Below are positions 44,597 to 53,066 of a DNA stretch of 64,000 nt, piece after piece. The notes below the pieces were generated by a model. That model made no database searches. It was not told the origin of the DNA and worked only from the letters and a program-made list of their open reading frames with translations. The translations under genes were made by a program, and so were the position numbers. Origin of the DNA: Zoogloea oleivorans (GTDB taxonomy: Bacteria > Pseudomonadota > Gammaproteobacteria > Burkholderiales > Rhodocyclaceae); NCBI GenBank assembly GCA_030157785.1, contig JAOAUC010000002.1:31083-95082 (forward strand). Direction: 5' to 3'. Numbering within the stretch: the stretch's first letter is position 1; each line of letters begins with the position of its first letter.

Positions 44597-45421
44597 TCAT
44601 TCCTGGCCGGGCAGGCTCCTGCGCAAGGCAGCCAGATAACGCAATCCCCTTGCCGCACGGCTGCCGTACCAGGACGTCATCTCACCGTCGATCAAGGCCG
44701 CCGGCCGGCCCGACAGCCCTTCTACCTCCGCCACATGCTTGTCACGGAAACTGTAGGGCTCCGACGACAGGAAAACCCGGCTTACCTCGGCCAGCCAGGG
44801 CGCATCCCAGTCGAAGGCTGGATAACGGGGCTCCTCCGACGCCGGCCAGCTCTGCCAGCCCACCGTCGCCAATGTCGCCGAAATATAGGTGCTGCGCGCC
44901 ACGCTCATCCACGGATCACGCCAGATCAGGTAAAGCACCCGCTCCGGCGACAGACTGGCCCCCACGGCACGCGCCTCGGCGAGGGCCGCCTGCAGGTCCA
45001 GCGCCAGGGCTTCCGCCTCGACATCGCGACCGAAGATGGCCCCGAACAGCCGAAACACTGCCAGATTGTCTTCCGGCGCGCAGGGGTGCGTGACGATGAC
45101 GTGGGGCACGAATTCCGCGATTTCCTCGACGCACTCCCGCCGGTTCTCGTCGATATTGACGATCACGTGGCTCGGCGCCAGCTCGCGCAGGCGCGCCAGG
45201 TTCACATCCTTGGTGCCGCCCACCTTCGGAATCGGCTTGAGGATTTCCCGGGGATGAATGCAGAAGCCCGTCCGCCCGACCAGCTGCTCCGTCAGGCCCA
45301 GGTCGCACACCAGCTCGGTGAGGGAGGGCACCAGCGACACGATGCGCGCCGGCCCCGCATGGCGCCCATGGCGCTGCCCGGCCGCATCCACCAGAATGTT
45401 TTCATCAGTCTCGATCATCAT
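44597..45421 (-). CDS. BtuF-like helical-backbone metal/cobalamin-binding protein
   Basis: A 274-residue periplasmic-binding-protein fold: ARIVSLVPSLTELVCDLGLTEQLVGRTGFCIHP, then GGTKDVNLARLRELAPSHVIVNIDENRRE, as in BtuF and related cluster A-II receptors. There is no signal peptide or lipobox; the start MMIETDENILVDAAGQ is hydrophilic, so it appears cytoplasmic. No ABC permease or ATPase is adjacent. Function in corrinoid or metal handling is uncertain. Confidence 0.75.
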   Translation of the reverse strand: MMIETDENILVDAAGQRHGRHAGPARIVSLVPSLTELVCDLGLTEQLVGRTGFCIHPREILKPIPKVGGTKDVNLARLRELAPSHVIVNIDENRRECVEEIAEFVPHVIVTHPCAPEDNLAVFRLFGAIFGRDVEAEALALDLQAALAEARAVGASLSPERVLYLIWRDPWMSVARSTYISATLATVGWQSWPASEEPRYPAFDWDAPWLAEVSRVFLSSEPYSFRDKHVAEVEGLSGRPAALIDGEMTSWYGSRAARGLRYLAALRRSLPGQE

Positions 45422-45521
45422 TGCGCAAGTATCTCAAGAGCCGCGCCGTTATTGGAACAAGACGCAAGTCGCGATACTCTCAAGTAATGACAGGCTGGCG
45501 CACCCATAAACGGAGAAAATC

Positions 45522-46637
45522 ATGAAAATAGGCGTTCCAAGGGAAACAAAAAACCACGAATACCGGGTCGGCCTGACCCCCAGCGCGGTACGCGAAGTCG
45601 TCGCCCACGGCCATGAGGTCTACGTCGAGTCGGGCGCCGGCCACGGCATTGGCGCCAGTGACAGCGACTACGAACGGGCCGGCGCCAAGATCGCCCTCAA
45701 TGCGGAAGAAGTCTTCGACCTGGCCACCCTGATCGTCAAGGTCAAGGAGCCGATCGCCGAAGAGCGCGCCCGCCTCAAGCCCCACCACGTGCTGTTCACC
45801 TACCTGCACCTGGCGCCGGACCCGGGCCAGGCGGAAGACATCATCGCCAGCGGCGCCACCGCCATCGCCTACGAAACCGTCACCGCCCCCGGCGGCGGCC
45901 TGCCGCTCCTCGCCCCGATGTCCGAAGTGGCCGGACGTATGAGCATCCAGGCCGGCGCCGCCGCGCTGGAAAAATCCCATGGTGGCCGTGGCGTGCTGCT
46001 GGGTGGCGTGCCCGGCGTGGAACCGGGCCGGGTCGTGATCATCGGCGGCGGTACCGTGGGCAACAATGCCGCCCATACTGCCGTCGGTATCGGCGCCGAC
46101 GTGACCATCGTCGACAAGTCCCTGTCGGTGCTGCGCCATCTGGATGAAATCTACGGCGGCCGGGTCAAGACCCTCTACGCCACCCGCGACGCCATCGAAC
46201 GCCTCGTCCTGCAGGCCGATCTGGTGATCGGTGCCGTGCTCGTCCCCGGCGCCGCAGCCCCCAAGCTGGTGACCCGCGCCATGCTGTCGGCAATGAAACC
46301 CGGCGCCGTCATCGTGGACGTGGCCATCGACCAGGGCGGCTGTTTCGAAACCTCCCGCCCCACCACCCACACCGACCCCACCTACGTGGTGGACGGCATT
46401 GTTCATTACTGCGTGTCGAACATGCCCGGCGCCGTCGCCCGCACCGCCACCTACGCCCTCAACGCCGCCACCCTGCCTTATGTACTGCTACTGGCCGACA
46501 AGGGCTGGAAGGAAGCGCTCAAGGACGACGCCGGCCTGCGCGCCGGCCTCAACATCTGCGCCGGCAACGTCACCCACCCGCAGGTCGCCGAAGCCCTCGG
46601 CAAGAAATACCTGCCGGCCATCACCCAGCTCGGATGA
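45522..46637 (+). CDS. ald: Alanine dehydrogenase
   Basis: Interconverts L-alanine and pyruvate with NAD and ammonia. The 371 residues start MKIGVPRETKNHEYRVGLTPSAV, the family signature, with VKVKEPIAEE, and the nucleotide site VVIIGGGTVGNNAAHTAVGIGADVTIVD. The ATG is preceded by GGAG. A possible promoter, TTATTG-18 bp-GATACT, lies in the 100-bp divergent spacer. An Lrp-type regulator, which often controls ald, is not adjacent. Confidence 0.97.
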   Translation: MKIGVPRETKNHEYRVGLTPSAVREVVAHGHEVYVESGAGHGIGASDSDYERAGAKIALNAEEVFDLATLIVKVKEPIAEERARLKPHHVLFTYLHLAPDPGQAEDIIASGATAIAYETVTAPGGGLPLLAPMSEVAGRMSIQAGAAALEKSHGGRGVLLGGVPGVEPGRVVIIGGGTVGNNAAHTAVGIGADVTIVDKSLSVLRHLDEIYGGRVKTLYATRDAIERLVLQADLVIGAVLVPGAAAPKLVTRAMLSAMKPGAVIVDVAIDQGGCFETSRPTTHTDPTYVVDGIVHYCVSNMPGAVARTATYALNAATLPYVLLLADKGWKEALKDDAGLRAGLNICAGNVTHPQVAEALGKKYLPAITQLG

Positions 46638-46643
46638 GCCACC

Positions 46644-46671
46644 GAAAGGCCCTTGACAGGGCCTTTCTTTT
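46644..46671 (+). terminator. Rho-independent terminator of ald
   Basis: GAAAGGCCCT and AGGGCCTTTC form a perfect 10-bp stem around a TGAC loop, followed by TTTT. Confidence 0.9.
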
Positions 46672-46674
46672 GCT

Positions 46675-46699
46675 CAATTATCTGCCCATGCAGTAATTG
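46675..46699. promoter_or_regulatory. Palindromic operator in front of the MarR gene
   Basis: CAATTA (46675-46680) plus CTGC (46682-46685) mirror GCAG (46690-46693) plus TAATTG (46694-46699). It ends 12 bp before the MarR start codon. A related sequence with 17 of 25 identical positions lies at 47245-47269, before the efflux genes. Autoregulation by MarR is the likely meaning. Confidence 0.7.
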
Positions 46700-46711
46700 A
46701 TCAAGGCAACC

Positions 46712-47194
46712 ATGTCCCATCCCCCAGATCCGTCACACCCGCCGCTCTACACCGTCGATAACTACCAGCAGGACGAAAGCATCGGCTTCCTCGTCCATCA
46801 GGTGAAACTGCGCCTTACCCAGGCCATCGACGAAAAGATCAGCGATCTCGACATCACCGCCGCCCAGTGGGTGGTGCTCAAGCAGATCGCCCTGCGCAAC
46901 GGTGAAACCGCCACGGCCCTGTGCAAATGCAGCGGCTGCGACACCGGCTCAATGACGCGCATGCTCGACCGGCTGGAAGAAAAAGACCTGATCCGCCGCG
47001 AGCGCAGCACCACCGACCGCCGTGTCGTGCTCTTGCACGTCACCGAAAACGGCCAGGCCCTGCTGCCGAAAGTCGTGCCCTTGATCGTCGAAGCCCTCAA
47101 TTACGCGCTGGTGGATTTCAGCGGCGACGAGTTCGACCAAGCCAAAGCCTTGCTGCGGCGAATGGTGATTAACCTGGATGCACGCCACGGCTGA
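46712..47194 (+). CDS. MarR family transcriptional regulator
   Basis: A 160-residue winged-helix dimer. LTQAIDEKISDLDITAAQWVVLKQIALRNGETATALCKCSGCDTGSMTRMLDRLEEKDLIRRERSTTDRRVVLLHVTENG contains the recognition helix and the wing with DRR. Two Cys (C70 region, CKCSGC) sit in the HTH and could be redox-sensitive. It precedes the OMF-EmrA-EmrB efflux operon, like emrR/mprA in E. coli, and matching operator-like palindromes lie before both. The ATG at 46712 is used; an in-frame TTG 15 bp upstream is inside the palindrome. Confidence 0.92.
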   Translation: MSHPPDPSHPPLYTVDNYQQDESIGFLVHQVKLRLTQAIDEKISDLDITAAQWVVLKQIALRNGETATALCKCSGCDTGSMTRMLDRLEEKDLIRRERSTTDRRVVLLHVTENGQALLPKVVPLIVEALNYALVDFSGDEFDQAKALLRRMVINLDARHG

Positions 47195-47217
47195 GCCTAT
47201 GGTTGGCGAAAGAGCCC

Positions 47218-47241
47218 GCGGCGATGATCGCCGCTTTTTTT
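47218..47241 (+). terminator. Rho-independent terminator of the MarR gene
   Basis: GCGGCG and CGCCGC form a 6-bp stem with an ATGAT loop, followed by seven T. It separates the regulator transcript from the efflux operon. Confidence 0.8.
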
Positions 47242-47244
47242 GAA

Positions 47245-47269
47245 CAAATACCTGCCTTGGCAGTTACCG
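47245..47269. promoter_or_regulatory. Second MarR-type operator, before the efflux operon
   Basis: CAAATACCTGCC and GGCAGTTACCG, separated by TT, align without gaps to the operator at 46675-46699 (17 of 25 identical, including the CTGC/GCAG core). A further ACAGGCAGTTT half-site follows at about 47271-47281. It sits 36 bp before the first efflux start codon. Confidence 0.65.
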
Positions 47270-47304
47270 CACAGGCAGTTTCGGCCCAATACAGGAAAAC
47301 CCGT

Positions 47305-48723
47305 ATGAACCGACGTTTTACTCCCTTGCTGCCCCTGATTGCCGTACTGGCCGCCTGCGCCAGCCCTGGCGGCCTCGCCCCCCGCGGCAAGGCCATCGAT
47401 CCGGCCAGCCTCGCGGCAACGCAAAGCCTCACCGCCCCTTCCGGCGAATGGCCTGCCGACGCATGGTGGAGCCACTACGGCGACCCCCAGCTCGACCGTC
47501 TGGTGAGCACCGCCCTGCACGATAGCCCCACGCTGGCCCTCGCCCGTGCCCGCATCGACCGGGCTCGCGCCCAGGCCGGCGCGCTTGCCGCGAATGACGG
47601 GCTTCAAGTCAGCGCCAACGCCGAAGGCGCCCAGCAACGCCTGTCGGAAAACTACATCTTCCCGCCCGGCGTAGCCGGCAGCTACACCAGCCTCAACCGG
47701 GTCGCCCTCGACTTCAGCCTTGAGCTGGACTTCTGGGGCCGCAACCGGGCCGCGCTGGATGCCGCCGTCGGCCAGGCACGCGCCGCCGAAGCCGAAGCGG
47801 CCGGTGCCCGCCTGCTGCTGGCCAGCGCGGTAACCCGCGCCTACCTGCAGTTCGACCACCTGCACCAGCTCCACGCGGTTGCCGACGCAACCCTCGTGCA
47901 GCGCGAAAAGCTGCAGGAACTCGTCCGCCTGCGCCAGAAGGCCGGCCTCGAAACAAAGGCCGAAGTCCAGCAGGCCGTCGGCAGCATTGCCGCCGCACGC
48001 GCCGAGCGCAGCGCCCTCGATGCGCAGCTCGTGCTGGTGCGCAACCAGCTCGCCGCCCTCACCGGCCAAGGCCCGGACGCCACCCTTGCCCTCACCCCGC
48101 CGACCCTGCGCGACGTCGCCGCGAGCTTGCCGGGCGCGCTGCCCGCCGATCTCCTCGGCCGCCGTCCGGACGTCACCGCCCAGCGCTGGCGCGTCGAGGC
48201 CAGCGCACGCGACAGCGACGCCGCCCGTGCCGGGTTCTACCCCAACGTCAATCTCAACGCCTTCGTCGGCCTCCAGTCCCTCGGCCTCGGCAACCTCCTC
48301 GAGAGCAGCAGCCGGGTACTCGGCGTCGGCCCGGCAATCCACCTTCCGGTTTTCGACAGCGGACGCCTGCGCGCCAACCTGGCAAGCCGCCATGCCGATC
48401 AGGATGCCGCCGTCGCCCAGTACAACGCCACCCTGGTGGACGCCCTGCGCGACGTGGCCGACCAGCTCGCCAGCTGGCGCGGTGCCGAAACCGAAGGGCG
48501 TGACCAGCAGGCCGCGCTGGCCCGCTACGAGGACGCCTGGCGCCTCACCGAGGTGCGCTACAAGGCCGGCCTCACCAACTACACCGCCGTCCTTGCCGCC
48601 GAAACCCCGCTGCTCGCCCAACGCCGCCTGACAGCCGAGCTGCGCACCCGCCGGCTCGACGCCAGCGCCGGCTTGGCCCGTGCCCTCGGCGGCGGCTACA
48701 CACCGAACGCACCGTCCAACTAA
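47305..48723 (+). CDS. Outer-membrane efflux lipoprotein (OMF, NodT/OprM family)
   Basis: A 472-residue TolC-like channel. The signal peptide ends IAVLAAC with lipidated Cys18. WWSHYGDPQLDRLVSTALHDSPTLALARARIDRARAQ starts the first TolC repeat and RRPDVTAQRWRVEASARDSDAARAGFYPNVNLNAFVGLQS the second. It probably forms the outer exit of the EmrAB-like pump encoded next, 21 bp downstream. The ATG at 47305 puts the signal peptide at the N-terminus. Confidence 0.92.
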   Translation: MNRRFTPLLPLIAVLAACASPGGLAPRGKAIDPASLAATQSLTAPSGEWPADAWWSHYGDPQLDRLVSTALHDSPTLALARARIDRARAQAGALAANDGLQVSANAEGAQQRLSENYIFPPGVAGSYTSLNRVALDFSLELDFWGRNRAALDAAVGQARAAEAEAAGARLLLASAVTRAYLQFDHLHQLHAVADATLVQREKLQELVRLRQKAGLETKAEVQQAVGSIAAARAERSALDAQLVLVRNQLAALTGQGPDATLALTPPTLRDVAASLPGALPADLLGRRPDVTAQRWRVEASARDSDAARAGFYPNVNLNAFVGLQSLGLGNLLESSSRVLGVGPAIHLPVFDSGRLRANLASRHADQDAAVAQYNATLVDALRDVADQLASWRGAETEGRDQQAALARYEDAWRLTEVRYKAGLTNYTAVLAAETPLLAQRRLTAELRTRRLDASAGLARALGGGYTPNAPSN

Positions 48724-48744
48724 TCCCGCAGAAGGAACCGGACC

Positions 48745-49983
48745 ATGAACACCCCCAACACAGAGATCCCCGCCAACAGCCGGCGCAAGCGCGGCCTCAT
48801 TGCCATCGCCGCCATCTTCGGACTGGCCGGCGCCGCCTGGGGCGGCTGGTGGGCCACCCACGGCCGCTTCATGGAACACACCGACGACGCCTACGTGGCC
48901 GGCAATGTGGTCCAGATCACGCCGCAGGTAGCTGGCACCGTGATCTCCATCGACGCCGACGACACCCAGCTGGTCAAGGCCGGCCAGCCGCTGGTGCGCC
49001 TCGACCCCTCCGACGCCCGCGTCGCCCTGCAGCAGGCCGAGGCACAGCTCGGCCAGACCGTACGCGAAGTCCGCGCCCTTTACGCCGGCGGCGGCGCCCT
49101 CGAGGCAAGCATCAAGCAGCGCGAGGCCGATCTCGCCAAGGCCAGGGACGACCTCGCCCGACGCCAGCAGATCGCCGGTACCGGCGCCGTGGCCGGCGAA
49201 GAGATCGAACATGCCCGCGCCGCCCTGCGCGCCGCCGAAACGGCGGTGTTCACCGCCCGCGAACAACTCGGCACCAACCGGGTCCAGACCAGCGGTACCC
49301 GGGTCGACACCCATCCCAACGTGCAGCGCGCCGCGGGCCGGGTCGAAGAAGCCTACCTGGCCCTCGCCCGCACCGCCGTGCCCGCCCCCATCGGTGGGCT
49401 GGTGGCGCGCCGCTCGGTGCAGATCGGCCAGCGCGTGGCCGCCGGCGCCCCGCTGATGGCCGTCGTGCCGCTGGAGCAGGTGTGGGTAGACGCCAACTTC
49501 AAGGAGAGTCAGTTGCGCCGCATGCGCCTCGGCCAGCCGGTCGCCCTAACTGCCGACGTGTATGGCAGCAGCGTTGAATACCACGGCAAGGTCGCCGGCC
49601 TGGCCGCCGGCACCGGCGCCGCCTTCGCCCTGCTGCCGGCCCAGAACGCCAGTGGCAACTGGATCAAGGTGGTCCAGCGCGTACCGGTGCGGGTCACGCT
49701 CGACCCGCAGGAGCTCGCGGCTCACCCGCTGCGCATCGGCCTGTCGATGCAGGTAGAGGTGGACATGCGTGAAGGCGGCGACGCACCCCTCACCGCCGCC
49801 GCGCCGGCCCCGGTGGCCAGTACCGAAGTCTTCGCCGACCCCGGCAAGGCTGCCCGCGAACGCATCCGCACCATCATCTCGGCCAACAGCGGCGGCCAGC
49901 CGGCCGACTTGCCGGACCTTACCCTGCCGACCATCCCGCCGGCCGCCGCGAGCCTGGCAGCGCCGCGCCGCACCCGGGCCTGA
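48745..49983 (+). CDS. emrA: EmrA-type membrane fusion protein
   Basis: A 412-residue HlyD/EmrA adaptor with one N-terminal membrane helix (GLIAIAAIFGLAGAAWGGWWATHG), the EmrA signature HTDDAYVAGNVVQITPQVAGTVISIDADDTQLVKAGQPLVRLD, a coiled-coil hairpin and the second lipoyl half (RTAVPAPIGGLVARRSVQIGQRVAAGAPLM). It couples the MFS pump to the outer-membrane channel. It ends 3 bp before emrB. Confidence 0.93.
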   Translation: MNTPNTEIPANSRRKRGLIAIAAIFGLAGAAWGGWWATHGRFMEHTDDAYVAGNVVQITPQVAGTVISIDADDTQLVKAGQPLVRLDPSDARVALQQAEAQLGQTVREVRALYAGGGALEASIKQREADLAKARDDLARRQQIAGTGAVAGEEIEHARAALRAAETAVFTAREQLGTNRVQTSGTRVDTHPNVQRAAGRVEEAYLALARTAVPAPIGGLVARRSVQIGQRVAAGAPLMAVVPLEQVWVDANFKESQLRRMRLGQPVALTADVYGSSVEYHGKVAGLAAGTGAAFALLPAQNASGNWIKVVQRVPVRVTLDPQELAAHPLRIGLSMQVEVDMREGGDAPLTAAAPAPVASTEVFADPGKAARERIRTIISANSGGQPADLPDLTLPTIPPAAASLAAPRRTRA

Positions 49984-49986
49984 GCC

Positions 49987-51540
49987 ATGAGCGCCACGCC
50001 CGCTCCCCTGCCGCCCCTCGAACCGGGGGCGCGGCGGCTGGCCACCGTCGCCCTGTCCCTCGCCACCTTCATGAACGTGCTGGACACGACGATCGCCAAC
50101 GTGTCCATCCCCAACATCGCCGGCGACCTGGGCGTCAGCCCCGGCCAGGGCACCTGGGTGATCACCTCCTTCGGCGTCGCCAACGCCATTGCCGTACCGC
50201 TCACCGGCTGGCTCAGCCAGCGGTTCGGGCAGGTGCGCCTGTTCGTCACCTCGGTGGTGCTGTTCGTCATCGCCTCGCTGCTGTGCGGTCTGGCCAGCAG
50301 CCTCGAAATGCTCATTGCCGCGCGGGTGCTGCAAGGCCTGGTGGCCGGGCCGATGATTCCCCTGTCACAATCCTTGCTGCTGCAGGCCTACCCGCGGGAA
50401 AAGGCTGGCATGGCGCTGGCCATGTGGTCGATGACGACGCTGGTAGCGCCGGTGATGGGGCCGATTCTCGGCGGCTGGCTGTCAGACAACCTGTCCTGGC
50501 CATGGATCTTCTACATCAACATCCCGGTCGGCCTCGGCGCCGCCTGGATGAGCTGGCAACTGCTGAAGGAACGCGAATCCGCCACCCGCAAGCTGCCCAT
50601 CGACAAGATCGGGCTGCTCCTGCTGGTGGTGTGGGTAGGAGCGCTGCAGATCATGCTCGACAAGGGCAAGGAGCTGGACTGGTTCCAGTCCGGCGAGATC
50701 ATCGCGCTGGCGGTGGTGGCCTTCGTTGGCTTTGCGCTGTTCGTGGTGTGGGAGCTGACCGACGAACATCCGGTGGTGGACCTGACGCTGTTTGCGCGGC
50801 CCAACTTCCTGTTCGGGGTCATCGCGCTGGCCACCGGCTACGGGGTGTTCTTCGGCAACGTGGTGGTAATGCCCCTGTGGCTGCAGCAGTACATGGGCTA
50901 CACCGCCACCTGGGCCGGGCTGGTCACCGCACCAATCGGCTTCCTCGCGCTGCTGCTGTCGCCGGTGATCGGCAAGATCCTGCCGCGCACCGACCCGCGC
51001 CGCATCGCCACGGTGGCCTTCATGGTCTTCGCGCTGGTGTCCTTCATGCGCTCGGGCTACTCGACGGACATCACGCCCACCGACATCATCATCCCGCAGA
51101 TCATCCAGGGTATTGCCATGGCGTGCTTCTTCATCCCGCTTGTGTCGATCACCCTGTCGGGCCTGCCGATGGAACGCATCCCGTCAGCCTCGGGGGTGTC
51201 GAATTTCGTGCGGATCACCTTCGGCGCCTTCGGGGCTTCACTGATGACAACCCTGTGGGAACGCCGGGCGGCCCTGCATCATGAGCAACTGGCAGCCCAG
51301 GTGAGTGCCTACAACCCGATCGCCACCGAGGCGCTCAACGGGCTGCAGGGCCAGGGCTTCGATCTCGCCCGCAGCCTCGGCGTGCTCGAACGGCAGGTTA
51401 CGGTGCAGGCCTTCTCGCTGGCGGCGAATGATGTCTTCTGGCTGTCCGGTTGCCTCTTCCTGGCGCTGCTGGCGACCATCTGGATGACCCGCCCGACCCA
51501 TGGCCGGCCAAGTGCAGCCAGCGGCGACGCGGCACACTAG
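49987..51540 (+). CDS. emrB: EmrB-type MFS multidrug transporter (DHA2, 14 TM)
   Basis: A 517-residue drug:proton antiporter. NVLDTTIANVSIPNIAGDLGVSPGQGTWVITSFGVANAIAVPLTGWLSQRFGQVRLF is the conserved DHA2 TM1-TM2 block, with motif A (GWLSQRFGQVRLF) and motif C-like glycine residues in TM5. About 14 hydrophobic segments are present. With the OMF and EmrA genes it forms a complete tripartite MFS exporter that is probably repressed by the upstream MarR. Confidence 0.94.
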   Translation: MSATPAPLPPLEPGARRLATVALSLATFMNVLDTTIANVSIPNIAGDLGVSPGQGTWVITSFGVANAIAVPLTGWLSQRFGQVRLFVTSVVLFVIASLLCGLASSLEMLIAARVLQGLVAGPMIPLSQSLLLQAYPREKAGMALAMWSMTTLVAPVMGPILGGWLSDNLSWPWIFYINIPVGLGAAWMSWQLLKERESATRKLPIDKIGLLLLVVWVGALQIMLDKGKELDWFQSGEIIALAVVAFVGFALFVVWELTDEHPVVDLTLFARPNFLFGVIALATGYGVFFGNVVVMPLWLQQYMGYTATWAGLVTAPIGFLALLLSPVIGKILPRTDPRRIATVAFMVFALVSFMRSGYSTDITPTDIIIPQIIQGIAMACFFIPLVSITLSGLPMERIPSASGVSNFVRITFGAFGASLMTTLWERRAALHHEQLAAQVSAYNPIATEALNGLQGQGFDLARSLGVLERQVTVQAFSLAANDVFWLSGCLFLALLATIWMTRPTHGRPSAASGDAAH

Positions 51541-51558
51541 GCAAATGCGGGGTCGGCC

Positions 51559-52326
51559 CTACAGCGGCAGGCCCCGCGGCTTGCGCCCGGCCCGCGCAAA
51601 GATGCGGTCAAACAGGAAGTTCGGCAAAAGGCGCAGCAACTTGGCCACCACGCCCATCTGCCAGGGAATCACGGTGTAAGTGCTCCCCGCGTCGATGGCC
51701 TTCACAAAGCGTCGGGCCGCCTCATCGGCCGGCAGCATGAAGGGCATCGGGTAAGTATTCACCGCTGTCATTGGCGTGGCGATGTAGCCAGGGGCGATGG
51801 TGACCACCCTCACCCCGCTGCCGTGCAGTTCGACCCGCAAGCTTTCAAGATAGGCGATCACCGCCGCCTTGGAGGCGCTGTAGGCGCCAGCCCCCGGCAA
51901 GCCGCGGATGCCCGCCACCGAGGCGATGCCCACCAACCGGCCGCTCCCGCGGGCGCGCATCGGCGCCACGAAGGGCTGGAAGGTGGCCACCATGCCGAGC
52001 AGGTTGGTGTGCATCACGCGCGCGAAGGCGGCGAGATCGTCGGCCTCTTCGGTAAGCGTGCCGGCCGACACGCCAGCGTTGGCGACGACAACGTCCGGCA
52101 GGCCGAAGCGGGCCATGAAGTCGGCCGCGGCAACCGCCAGCGCCGCCGGTTCGGCCACGTCGACGCAGTAAATGGCGTGCTCGCCGGGCAGGCTGCCGGC
52201 CAGTTCAGCCAGGGCGGACTCGCGCCGGCCGAGCAGGCCGAGGGTGGCTCCCCGGGCGGCGTAGTGGCGTGCAAGAGAGGCACCAATGCCGCTCGATGCG
52301 CCGGTGATGAAGACGCGGAGAGTCAC
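51559..52326 (-). CDS. SDR family oxidoreductase
   Basis: A 255-residue classical short-chain dehydrogenase. The cofactor site is FITGASSGIGASLA (TGxxxGIG), NAG is in VVANAGVSAG, and the catalytic set is S..YSASK in VASVAGIRGLPGAGAYSASKAAV. The C-terminal region has a hydrophobic, basic end (LLRLLPNFLFDRIFARAGRKPR), possibly membrane-associating. The substrate is unknown. It converges on emrB and follows dsbA on the minus strand. Confidence 0.88.
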   Translation of the reverse strand: MTLRVFITGASSGIGASLARHYAARGATLGLLGRRESALAELAGSLPGEHAIYCVDVAEPAALAVAAADFMARFGLPDVVVANAGVSAGTLTEEADDLAAFARVMHTNLLGMVATFQPFVAPMRARGSGRLVGIASVAGIRGLPGAGAYSASKAAVIAYLESLRVELHGSGVRVVTIAPGYIATPMTAVNTYPMPFMLPADEAARRFVKAIDAGSTYTVIPWQMGVVAKLLRLLPNFLFDRIFARAGRKPRGLPL

Positions 52327-52363
52327 GGGGAAGTGGGCAAAAAAGGGAAGAGCGGCAGAGCAA

Positions 52364-52389
52364 CCGCGTCACCCATGCGGGCAACGCGG
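52364..52389. terminator. Stem-loop between dsbA and the SDR gene
   Basis: CCGCGT and ACGCGG pair, then a symmetrical CA/CA mismatch, then CCC and GGG around an ATGC loop. It lies 9 bp downstream of the dsbA stop, read leftward. A T-rich run occurs only about 20 bp further on, so intrinsic termination is uncertain. Confidence 0.4.
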
Positions 52390-52398
52390 CCGGAAGAC

Positions 52399-53037
52399 TT
52401 ACTTGCGGCCCTGCTCGGTGCGGGCCCTGGCGATCAACTGGTCGGCCACCTTAAGGGCCGCCTCGTGATTGCCGGCGATGGAGCCCGAGGTGAAGTACTT
52501 GCCGTCCACCGCCAGGGTCGGCACTCCCTGGATCTTGTAGTTGCGGCCCAGCTCTTCAATCCGCTTCATGCGCACGCCCACATTGAAGGAGCGATAGGCA
52601 TCGGCGAACCTCTTGGCGTCGACGCCCTTCTTGACGGCCCATTCCTGCGCGGCCGCTTCCTGATGAAGGGGCAGCTTCTCGGTCTGCACGGCCTCGAAGG
52701 CCTGACCATGCAGACGACTCAGGTCGCCAGTGGCTTCCAGGGTCAGGTGCAGCTTGGCCAGACCGGCCAGCTGGGGGTTGCCCCAGGTCACCGGCACACG
52801 CTGAAAGGACACGTCGGCGGGCAGCTTCTTGACCCACATGTCGAGCAGCGGATCGAAGGCCTTGCAGTGCGGGCAGCCGTAGTGGAAGAACTCCAGGACT
52901 TCAACCTTGCCCTTGACCTCGGTCGGCTGGGGCGGAGAAACCAGCTCGAAACCGCCTCCCTGGGCCCACACGGGCATGCCGGCGGCTCCGAGAGCGGCAA
53001 GGGCGGAAAGCTGCTTGAGAACATCACGACGCTGCAT
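52399..53037 (-). CDS. dsbA: Thiol:disulfide interchange protein DsbA/DsbL type
   Basis: A 212-residue periplasmic oxidase that introduces disulfides. The signal peptide is MQRRDVLKQLSALAALGAAGMPVWA. The redox site is C55-P-H-C58 in EFFHYGCPHCKAFDP, and the cis-Pro loop is QGVPTLAVDGKYFTS. The ATG at 53037 is chosen because it starts the signal peptide and is preceded by AAGGAG; an upstream GTG/ATG reading adds 11 residues. It lies downstream of the SPOR-domain gene. Confidence 0.94.
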   Translation of the reverse strand: MQRRDVLKQLSALAALGAAGMPVWAQGGGFELVSPPQPTEVKGKVEVLEFFHYGCPHCKAFDPLLDMWVKKLPADVSFQRVPVTWGNPQLAGLAKLHLTLEATGDLSRLHGQAFEAVQTEKLPLHQEAAAQEWAVKKGVDAKRFADAYRSFNVGVRMKRIEELGRNYKIQGVPTLAVDGKYFTSGSIAGNHEAALKVADQLIARARTEQGRK

Positions 53038-53066
53038 TACGGTTTCTCCTTGAATCGGCAAAGCAC

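Noticed and set aside
45422..45521. Similar GATACT/CTCAAG words on both sides of the ald divergent spacer as an operator pair
   Set aside because: The resemblance is short and imperfect; they may be only the -10 regions of two divergent promoters.
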